Part shown: one piece after another, positions 1 through 4,477 of the stretch
Layout: each line of letters begins with the position of its first letter
Position numbering within the stretch: position 1 is the stretch's first letter
NCBI GenBank assembly: GCA_021823875.1
Contig: JAKAMD010000150.1
Span: 1 to 8,215 of the forward strand
From: Pseudomonadota bacterium
GTDB lineage: Bacteria; Pseudomonadota; Alphaproteobacteria; Rhizobiales; Xanthobacteraceae
Reading direction: 5' to 3'
Length of the DNA: 8,215 bases
Notes under the pieces: model-generated
Database searches by the model: none
Seen by the model: the letters and a program-made list of their open reading frames with translations, nothing else
Told to the model about the DNA's origin: nothing
Made by a program: the position numbers and the translations under genes

Positions 1-55
1 GAACGTGAAATTCGTCTCGCAGGGGTGAGACGCCTAACGCGTTTGTTGCGTGTCA

Positions 56-95
56 GCGGGGATCCAGGAAACTGGGTCCCCGCTTTCGCGGGGAC
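56..95. repeat. REP-like intergenic element with two competing hairpins
   Basis: Three mutually complementary segments lie here. GCGGGGATCCAG (56-67) pairs with CTGGGTCCCCGC (72-83) across a GAAA loop with one G-T wobble. GTCCCCGC (76-83) alternatively pairs perfectly with GCGGGGAC (88-95) across a TTTC loop, so the two hairpins exclude each other. The middle motif followed by GCGGGGACGA is of a kind I associate with dispersed intergenic repeats in Bradyrhizobium-like genomes. A smaller inverted repeat, CGTCTC (13-18) with GAGACG (27-32), lies just upstream. The pairing is read directly from sequence; membership of a repeat family is recollection and needs a genome search. Confidence 0.6.
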
Positions 96-247
96 GAACG
101 GTGTGAACGCGCCTGGGACGTGTACTGATAGATCGAGCTAGATCAGCAACAATTGTTTGATGTCCGCCGTATCCCTGGAAACGGACATTTTCCGGCGCGT
201 TATTGAGATCAGCGATGGGCCCAAAGCAGCAATGGTGCACGCAAAGA

Positions 248-475
248 TTATTTTTGGGTCAGGACTGGCCGTTTCATGCGCCAAAGCTGAAAGCCCTGCA
301 TTTTGATAGCGCTCTCGATTTTGAACCGAGACAAATTGTGCGGCAGCGCCCCGCCGGCTTCGATTGTGTCTTCGAGCTGCCACGGCCCAATCTGGGTGGG
401 CAATTTGCTACCCGCCATATCACCGGCGCAGGCAAATAGTTCGTTCGCTTCGGATTTGAATATAAAGATCTGCAT
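248..475 (-). CDS. Small hypothetical protein, 75 aa
   Basis: An ATG-started frame of 75 codons ends in TAA. The product opens with MQIFIFKSEANELFACAGD and continues with KLP, GPW, PHNLSR and GFQLWR segments. This pattern (aromatic N-terminal strand, GD-x-AG-x-KLP, a central GPW, a C-terminal helix rich in I, E, A and then GFQLWR) resembles a small uncharacterised family I recall from Bradyrhizobium; no biochemical role is known to me. No transmembrane segment or signal peptide is apparent. The chosen start is an internal ATG; upstream in-frame sequence is proline/arginine rich and looks non-coding. The ribosome-binding site is weak (a GTGAG stretch a few bases upstream). The gene stands alone, with the repeat at 56-95 downstream. 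The opposite strand is also open, so the call rests mainly on the protein-like composition. Confidence 0.55.
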   Translation of the reverse strand: MQIFIFKSEANELFACAGDMAGSKLPTQIGPWQLEDTIEAGGALPHNLSRFKIESAIKMQGFQLWRMKRPVLTQK

Positions 476-783
476 GGCTGACTCACATTCTGGTGGACGG
501 CCGCGCAAACCGGGCCGCTATGGACGTGCCGTTGGTCTCGCGAGCCGGTCTCTTACGTGGAGCCACGATCGAGCCGGCAATATTGCTTTCTTACGGACGT
601 TCTTTCGGGCCCGGTGGTGATGCCAGAAGCCCATCCATCGCCTTCGACTCCGCGCCAGGATGAAGCGGCGGACTGCAAGAGCCATCATACGCCGATCGCG
701 TCAAGTTGCTGACTGAGGTCCGCGTGGAACAAGTACGCAGAGCCTTCAACGGGCTTTCAGACAGGCGAAAACGCTAACAAACG
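476..783. other. Gene-poor stretch, possible decayed coding sequence
   Basis: No convincing intact gene is seen in these roughly 300 bases. On the plus strand a short frame opens with ATG at 620 (beginning MPEAHPSPSTPRQDEAAD) and runs into a stop at about 710. An adjacent frame from 664 to the TAA at 775-777 has no ATG but reads like a helical, charged C-terminus (DRVKLLTEVRVEQVRRAFNG). Joined by one frameshift near 664-680 they would give a continuous small protein, so a decayed gene is possible but unproven. A weak hairpin (AGAGCC with GGCTTT, near 750-768) lies downstream of the gene ending at 784. Confidence 0.25.
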
Positions 784-975
784 TTAAGCGCGCGTGAGTT
801 GATGCTCCTCAGCGATGCGCTCAAACGGCTCCGTTGCGCTCTTGATCCGATAGGATAACCGATCGTCATTTTCAATCGGTAGCCGGCGCACGATCTTGTA
901 TGTCCCCTGCGCGGCGCCGCTTTGCATGCGCGCCGTGTAATAGACGGTCTGCCCGGGGAAAAATTTGTGGTTCAT
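784..975 (-). CDS. Small hypothetical protein, 63 aa
   Basis: An ATG at 975 is preceded by a GAGGA ribosome-binding site about eight bases upstream, which decides this start over an upstream in-frame ATG at 1068. The 63-residue product begins MNHKFFPGQTVYYTAR. It has a short beta-rich N-terminal half (F-x-x-GQ-x-V-x-Y), a central YKIVRRLP strand, then YRIKSATEPFERIAEEHQL. That arrangement matches a small uncharacterised rhizobial family I recall, with G-Q-x-V near the start and YRIKS-x-x-EP-x-ER-V near the end. It may be a small SH3-like barrel, but that is a guess. It lies 110 bases downstream of a cold-shock gene on the same strand, separated by two strong hairpins, so independent transcription or read-through are both possible. 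Function is unknown. Confidence 0.7.
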   Translation of the reverse strand: MNHKFFPGQTVYYTARMQSGAAQGTYKIVRRLPIENDDRLSYRIKSATEPFERIAEEHQLTRA

Positions 976-991
976 GGCCGTCCTCGTGTTG

Positions 992-1021
992 GCGACGCCT
1001 TGCCGCGGAAACCGGCGTCGC
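992..1021 (-). terminator. Second hairpin downstream of cold-shock gene
   Basis: GCGACGCC (992-999) pairs perfectly with GGCGTCGC (1014-1021) across a 14-base loop. It follows the hairpin at 1039-1060 in the direction of cold-shock gene transcription and lies just upstream of the 63-aa gene start, overlapping its leader. It could be a backup terminator, an RNA-stability element, or a structure affecting translation of the 63-aa gene. It has no U-tract. Confidence 0.35.
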
Positions 1022-1038
1022 ACGCTGATCCAAGAAGG

Positions 1039-1060
1039 CGCTCGGCGCTGCGGCCGAGCG
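1039..1060 (-). terminator. Probable terminator of minus-strand cold-shock gene
   Basis: CGCTCGGC (1039-1046) and GCCGAGCG (1053-1060) form a perfect 8-bp GC-rich stem with a 6-base loop. It begins 26 bases beyond the stop codon of the cold-shock gene and, read on the minus strand, is followed by CCTTCTTGG, a short pyrimidine run. This is the position and shape expected of an intrinsic terminator, although the U-tract is poor. Confidence 0.55.
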
Positions 1061-1085
1061 TCCTCCACACGGAACTGACTTTGAC

Positions 1086-1289
1086 TCAGGCGTTCTGCAG
1101 ATTGGCAGCCGCCTGCTTGCCGCGCTCCGTCACAATGTCGTAGCTCACGTGCTGCCCTTCATGGAGAGTGCTCATCCCGGCGCGTTCGACCGCGCTGATG
1201 TGCACAAACACATCGCGCGAGCCGTCGCTCGGCGTGATGAATCCAAAGCCCTTTTGGGTGTTGAAGAATTTAACGGTACCTGTCGCCAT
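1086..1289 (-). CDS. cspA: Cold-shock domain protein (CspA family), 67 aa
   Basis: This is a single cold-shock domain filling the whole protein, the usual length for bacterial Csp proteins. It carries both RNA-binding motifs: RNP1 K-G-F-G-F-I at residues 13-18 and RNP2 V-F-V-H-I at 27-31, with the aromatic F8-F9 and F15, F17, F28 and H30 that stack on nucleic acid bases. Family members are cytoplasmic RNA chaperones that melt mRNA secondary structure, and some act as transcription antiterminators. The ATG is preceded by GAGGAAG at good spacing. Roughly two thirds of residues match the other Csp at 2697-2906, and residues 26-42 are identical, so the two are paralogues. A 248-base gap without an evident gene separates it from the 66-aa gene upstream, room for its own promoter and leader. 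It is not established which Csp paralogue (constitutive or cold-induced) this is. Confidence 0.95.
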   Translation of the reverse strand: MATGTVKFFNTQKGFGFITPSDGSRDVFVHISAVERAGMSTLHEGQHVSYDIVTERGKQAAANLQNA

Positions 1290-1537
1290 GGTGGCTTCCT
1301 CGCGTTAGATGCTGCTTCAAGTTGACACACAGACCTGCACGCCGGCGGTCATCGCTGCATGCAAGCGGAACATCCGAGTTTTAGGGGTGTCCTGATAAGC
1401 GCCCTAAGCGGGGCAGCGCAGCAAGGCAAAGCCGAAAACTTGGTTTGATTACGAATAGTACACTTTTTAGAGCAATACGTCCACTTGCCATTCCGCCTTG
1501 CGGGGCACGGCCGCTCGCCGCTCGCCCGCGGTGGACG

Positions 1538-1738
1538 TCAGGCGGTTTTGTCCCGGAAATCTTCGACCGTTTGGTCCATGTAGGCATCGCGCACCAATAC
1601 CGTATGGCTGTGACCGCAGTGTGGACAGGGCACGCTTAGCTCAACGTTCCACAAGCGGGTCAAATTTTCATATTTCATACCGACGCCAATATTGATCGAT
1701 TTGTTGGTCACCGGGCACCTCATCGAGAGATCGTCCAT
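1538..1738 (-). CDS. Small putative zinc-binding protein, 66 aa
   Basis: The frame starts at an ATG with a purine-rich GAAGAAGAA stretch just upstream; further in-frame sequence upstream is arginine/proline rich and unlikely to be translated. The 66-aa product has CPVTNK at residues 8-13 and CPHCGHSH at 38-45. C8, C38, C41 and H43 or H45 could form one metal site like a minimal zinc ribbon. A mostly polar 30-residue segment with N, G, Y and W separates the two halves, and the tail is acidic (DAYMDQTVEDFRD). The CPVT-then-CPHC pattern recalls a short uncharacterised family common in bradyrhizobia. It lies 61 bases downstream of the S21 gene on the same strand and may share its transcript. A role in RNA or ribosome biology is suggested only by position. 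A second in-frame ATG at residue 6 is an alternative start. Confidence 0.7.
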   Translation of the reverse strand: MDDLSMRCPVTNKSINIGVGMKYENLTRLWNVELSVPCPHCGHSHTVLVRDAYMDQTVEDFRDKTA

Positions 1739-1799
1739 GGTGTTCTTCTTCGTTCGCAGGCGACAGTGCGGCCGCCCGCTGCCACGCGCTGGCACCAAT

Positions 1800-2072
1800 T
1801 CAAAAGGTCTGCGGACGCGGCGGCGCACTCCGCTTGTTGGCGTCGAGCCGTTTGTTGCGCGGTGCGGCGATCAAGCCGTCGCGGACGGCCTTCTTGCGGG
1901 CGAGCTTACGGGCCCGGCGAATGCCCTCGTTCTTTTCGCGCGCCGCTTTTTCGGACGGTTTCTCGTAACAGCGGCGGCGTTTCATTTCCCGAAATACGCC
2001 CTCGCGCTGCATCTTCTTCTTCAAGACGCGAAGCGCCTGATCGATATTGTTATCGCGAACAAGGACCTGCAA
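1800..2072 (-). CDS. rpsU: 30S ribosomal protein S21, 90 aa
   Basis: The N-terminal half matches bacterial S21 closely: MQVLVRDNNIDQALRVLKKK, then QREGVFREMKRRRCYEKPSEK, followed by a long basic helix of R, K, A and E and an extended basic C-terminal tail (total 90 aa, against about 70 in Escherichia coli). S21 sits near the anti-Shine-Dalgarno end of 16S rRNA on the small subunit and promotes translation initiation. The start codon is TTG: an AAGGAG site lies seven bases upstream, and an in-frame TAA five codons upstream (2085-2087) excludes any longer form. In this alphaproteobacterial group S21 is often found beside cold-shock genes, as here. The gene may be cotranscribed with the doubtful 74-aa ORF 23 bases upstream and the 66-aa gene downstream. 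Confidence 0.95.
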   Translation of the reverse strand: MQVLVRDNNIDQALRVLKKKMQREGVFREMKRRRCYEKPSEKAAREKNEGIRRARKLARKKAVRDGLIAAPRNKRLDANKRSAPPRPQTF

Positions 2073-2079
2073 AATTTTT

Positions 2080-2085
2080 CTCCTT
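2080..2085 (-). promoter_or_regulatory. Ribosome-binding site deciding the TTG start of rpsU
   Basis: Read on the minus strand this is AAGGAG, seven bases before the TTG start codon at 2070-2072. With the in-frame stop at 2085-2087 overlapping it, this fixes the S21 start as a rare TTG rather than an upstream codon. Confidence 0.75.
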
Positions 2086-2095
2086 TATTCTGCTT

Positions 2096-2320
2096 TCATG
2101 GACTCTCGTCGAGCCCCGCGTGACCGCACGCGTCATCGCCAATAGAAAGGGCATCGCTGGGTGCTGCGGAGTCGGCCAGCGTCACGGTCTGACAAGGCGG
2201 ACAAGACCCCGCGCCGCGATCAATGTTCTTGCCGGTGCTGGCGCGCGGCCGCACATCCAATCGACGCCGCCAGCGCCGCTCGATTTCGCAAATGATATGG
2301 ACGGGCAAGACATGGGACAT
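2096..2320 (-). CDS. Doubtful small ORF upstream of rpsU, 74 aa
   Basis: The ATG is preceded by AAGGGGG at good spacing, and the frame ends 23 bases before the S21 start, the position expected of a first gene in the operon. The product opens MSHVLPVHIICEIERRWRRR and contains a CPPC pair at about residues 40-43 followed by QTVTLADSA, then an acidic, glycine-rich end. C11 with the CPPC cysteines could hint at metal or redox binding. Third-position GC is only moderately high, and other frames on both strands are also open, so composition does not settle it. I do not recognise the family with certainty. The alternative is that this stretch is simply the long 5' leader of rpsU. Confidence 0.35.
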   Translation of the reverse strand: MSHVLPVHIICEIERRWRRRLDVRPRASTGKNIDRGAGSCPPCQTVTLADSAAPSDALSIGDDACGHAGLDESP

Positions 2321-2696
2321 ACGTACCCCCTTGCGGCGGGAGCACGACTGGTCTCTCAGCCATCGGTCGCCCGTACGAATGCCGATGATTTATTTTATAT
2401 GGGCCTTTTCGGCAGAGATTGCGAGCTTTTTCGGCCCGTTGTCACGTTATTCTAGGCTAAATCGGGTGCCGAAGACGACCATTTGGTCGCACGGAGCCGT
2501 CCGGCCTTGAAATAACCTGTATTCATCCCCATGTTGCGAACAATCGATAGTTGGCCGAACGACTGTGCCGCTTCGCCTCGTCACTGACGGGTGCGCACGT
2601 TTCAGACACTCCTCCAAAATCGACGAACCGGAACAACGGCGGCGAGACTTCGTGCGCCACGTTCCACGTGCACATCCATAGTGAAAGGATATCCCG
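2321..2696. other. Divergent intergenic region between rpsU block and plus-strand cspA
   Basis: About 376 bases with no convincing gene separate two divergent transcription units. It contains the most AT-rich stretch nearby, ATATAAAATA on the minus strand (2391-2400), a candidate -10 region for the rpsU block, though no good -35 is seen. It also holds two copies of TTTTCGGC (2406-2413 and 2428-2435, 22 bases apart, close to two helical turns), a GGGCC/GGCCC pair (2401-2405 and 2433-2437), and the RpoH-like promoter listed separately. The last 150 bases before the cspA ATG would be its leader. Confidence 0.5.
2506..2532 (+). promoter_or_regulatory. Candidate RpoH (sigma-32)-type promoter for cspA
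   Basis: CTTGAA (2506-2511), a 15-base spacer, then CCCCAT (2527-2532) matches the known sigma-32 consensus CTTGAA-N13-17-CCCCAT very closely. Transcription would begin near 2540, giving a leader of roughly 155 bases before the cold-shock ATG, similar in size to the long leader of Escherichia coli cspA. As a housekeeping promoter it is poorer (TTGAAA with CATGTT at 17 bases). The match is seen in sequence; function is inferred, and alphaproteobacterial RpoH sites often deviate from the enterobacterial consensus. Confidence 0.4.
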
Positions 2697-2906
2697 ATGA
2701 ACAAGGGTACTGTGAAGTGGTTCAACAGCCAAAAGGGCTTCGGCTTCATTCAGCCGGAAAATGGCGGCAATGACGTGTTCGTTCATATCAGCGCGGTCGA
2801 ACGCGCCGGCATGAGCACCCTCAACGAGGGACAGAAAGTCTCCTTCGATGTCGTGGCAGACCGCCGGAACGGCAAGTCTTCCGCGGAGAATCTGCGCGCC
2901 GCCTGA
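2697..2906 (+). CDS. cspA: Cold-shock domain protein (CspA family), 69 aa
   Basis: A single cold-shock domain spans the whole protein. RNP1 K-G-F-G-F-I is at residues 13-18 and RNP2 V-F-V-H-I at 27-31; W8-F9 precedes RNP1 as in classical CspA (the other copy has F8-F9). The C-terminus is a little longer and more basic (RRNGKSSAENLRAA). The family binds single-stranded RNA and DNA in the cytoplasm as a chaperone. The ATG follows GTGAAAGGAT with AAGGA at about eight bases. About 155 bases of leader could follow the RpoH-like promoter at 2506-2532; long structured leaders are typical of cold-induced csp mRNAs. The next gene starts 134 bases downstream on the same strand, and no strong terminator is visible between them, so read-through into the 82-aa protein and the desaturase is possible. 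Confidence 0.95.
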   Translation: MNKGTVKWFNSQKGFGFIQPENGGNDVFVHISAVERAGMSTLNEGQKVSFDVVADRRNGKSSAENLRAA

Positions 2907-3040
2907 TCGGCCGCGCCATGAAAAGGACCATTCCGCTCTGACCACGGATGTACTGGTAGAGCTTGTGGTTCGAGTGTCCCGCGGCCGACCTGTCGGTGCG
3001 CGGGGCGCTCAATTTGTCGCGCATGTCAGAGGAGAGGCCG

Positions 3041-3289
3041 ATGACGACATTGAAAGGTGTCAAGCAGGCGCCGACGGCAGCCGCTTTGAAAGCCGAACGC
3101 GAGCGGGACAAGGTCCAGGCCGTGCGCGACTACGAAGAAGAGAATCGGGCGCGTCAGGCCAATATGGCGCGGCTGCGTGCTTTGCGTCTGGCGCAAGAAC
3201 GCACCGAATCGAAAGCGACAACGGCGCCGCGATCGGCCAGGAAGAAGACGGCAAGCTCAACCGGCAGCGGACCAAAGGCGGCATCTTGA
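3041..3289 (+). CDS. Small charged helical protein, 82 aa
   Basis: The ATG is preceded by GAGGAG at ideal spacing (AGAGGAGAGGCCG), which decides it over an upstream in-frame ATG at 2963. The product opens MTTLKGVKQAPTAAALKAE and is then an almost uninterrupted charged helix rich in E, R, K and A (about residues 14-58, with RERDK, RDYEEENRARQ and RLRALRLAQER), possibly a coiled coil. The last 25 residues are low-complexity and basic (RSARKKTASSTGSGPK). It resembles short rhizobial proteins sometimes labelled transcriptional regulators, but no DNA-binding domain is visible and I do not assign a function. Its stop codon overlaps the TTG start of the desaturase gene in the four bases TTGA (3286-3289), so translation of the two is probably coupled. 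Confidence 0.75.
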   Translation: MTTLKGVKQAPTAAALKAERERDKVQAVRDYEEENRARQANMARLRALRLAQERTESKATTAPRSARKKTASSTGSGPKAAS

Positions 3290-4314
3290 CCATTGGACAT
3301 AACTCGGGGCGGGCGCCGCTCGACGCGCGCCGCCTGGCACAAACGCTCACCACTTATCGCACGCCGAACCACGCGCGCAGCATTGCCGAGCTGGCGATCA
3401 CAGCCGTGCCGCTGGTGGCACTGTGGATGGCGGCCTGGTTCACCTTCTGGCTCGGCTACGCCTGGGCAACGCCTTTCATCGCCGTTCCAGCCGCCGGCTT
3501 TCTCGTTCGCCTGTTCATGATCCAGCACGACTGCGGTCATGGCACGTTCTTTTCCCGTCGCTTGGTGAATGACTGGGTCGGCCGCGTCATCGGCGTGCTC
3601 ACGCTGACGCCTTATGACCTCTGGCGCCGCACCCATGCCATTCACCACGCCAGCGCCGGCAATCTCGACCGCCGCGGCATCGGCGATGTCGATACGCTGA
3701 CCGTGCGCGAATATCGCGCGCTGTCGCGCTGGGGCCGTTTGAAATACCGGCTCTACCGGCATCCACTGGTGATGTTCGGCGTCGGGCCGGCCTATCTGTT
3801 CCTGCTGCAACACCGCCTACCGGTGGGGCTGATGCGCAACGGCTGGCAGCCCTGGGCCAGCACCATGGCGACCAATCTGGCGATCGCGCTGATCGTCGCG
3901 CTGCTGGTCTGGTTCGTCGGCATCGAGGCGTTCCTGCTGGTGCATCTGCCGATCACCCTGCTCGCGGCCGCGGCCGGCGTGTGGCTGTTCTATGTGCAGC
4001 ATCAGTTCGAGTATACCACCTGGGAGCGTGACGGCGCCTGGAGCCTGCATGAAGCGGCTTTGCACGGCAGCTCGCATTACGACCTGCCGGCTTGGCTGCG
4101 CTGGCTCACCGCCAATATCGGTGTACACCATGTGCATCACTTGTGCAGCCGCATTCCTTATTACCGTCTACCGCACGTGCTGCATGACCACCCCGAACTG
4201 CGCGACCTCGGCCGACTGACCTTGCGTGAAAGCCTTCGCTGTGTGCGCCTTGCGCTGTGGGACGAGGGGCAGAACCGCCTAGTGTCATTCCGTGAGGTTG
4301 CGGCAGCGCGCTGA
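3286..4314 (+). CDS. Membrane-bound fatty acid desaturase, 342 aa
   Basis: This is a di-iron acyl desaturase of the fatty-acid-desaturase superfamily, which inserts a cis double bond into acyl chains of membrane lipids using O2 and reduced ferredoxin or a similar donor. All three histidine boxes are present: HDCGH at 81-85, HAIHH at 117-121 and HHVHH at 281-285, plus the QHQFE motif around H239 seen in DesA-like acyl-lipid delta-12 enzymes. Hydrophobic segments lie at about 33-79 and 196-236, giving the usual paired membrane hairpins with the histidines on the cytoplasmic side. The start chosen is TTG at 3286, overlapping the upstream stop, with AAAGG seven bases before it; the protein then opens MTIGHNSGRAPLD. 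The frame is open much further upstream, but that region overlaps two other genes in another frame. Position of the double bond cannot be read from sequence. Lying after a cold-shock gene, it suggests membrane-fluidity adaptation. Confidence 0.9.
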   Translation: MTIGHNSGRAPLDARRLAQTLTTYRTPNHARSIAELAITAVPLVALWMAAWFTFWLGYAWATPFIAVPAAGFLVRLFMIQHDCGHGTFFSRRLVNDWVGRVIGVLTLTPYDLWRRTHAIHHASAGNLDRRGIGDVDTLTVREYRALSRWGRLKYRLYRHPLVMFGVGPAYLFLLQHRLPVGLMRNGWQPWASTMATNLAIALIVALLVWFVGIEAFLLVHLPITLLAAAAGVWLFYVQHQFEYTTWERDGAWSLHEAALHGSSHYDLPAWLRWLTANIGVHHVHHLCSRIPYYRLPHVLHDHPELRDLGRLTLRESLRCVRLALWDEGQNRLVSFREVAAAR

Positions 4315-4358
4315 CGGTTTCATCGGTCGCGCGTGGTCAAGATTCGACCCTGGATAAT

Positions 4359-4374
4359 CATGGCAGCGGCCATG
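4359..4374. terminator. Weak hairpin between convergent genes
   Basis: CATGGC (4359-4364) and GCCATG (4369-4374) form a perfect 6-bp stem with an AGCG tetraloop; flanking AATC and GATT could extend it with a bulge. It lies between the stop codons of the convergent desaturase and molybdo-enzyme genes, where a bidirectional terminator would be expected. No T-run follows on either strand, so the call is tentative. Confidence 0.3.
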
Positions 4375-4477
4375 TCTGATTAGAATCATAAGCGGACAAT
4401 CCGAGAAGCTCACGCCGTGCCGCTTCGCCCCAATAGCCGACAGGGGTAACCGATCCGCTGAGGCTTCGTCCGTCAGT

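Noticed and set aside
34..240. Minus-strand frame containing PRESGDP
   Set aside because: That peptide is the translation of the structured repeat at 56-95, a known source of false gene calls.
1290..1537. Short frames on both strands between the cold-shock gene and the 66-aa gene
   Set aside because: They overlap each other, lack ribosome-binding sites and extend into the neighbouring coding sequence in other frames.
1766..2455. Open frame of 229 codons on the plus strand
   Set aside because: It runs across the whole S21 gene on the other strand, is rich in R, A and S, and has no recognisable domain.
2523..2945. Minus-strand frame of 140 codons
   Set aside because: It is antisense to the plus-strand cold-shock gene and its leader, with no recognisable protein pattern.
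2966..3000. TTCGAGT flanked by G/C, resembling a tRNA T-loop
   Set aside because: The flanking bases do not pair as a 5-bp T-stem and no acceptor or anticodon arm is present.
2848..3285. N-terminal extension of the desaturase frame by 146 codons
   Set aside because: It overlaps the end of the cold-shock gene and the entire 82-aa gene in another frame and has no desaturase similarity. The TTG at 3286 with AAAGG upstream fits the family length.
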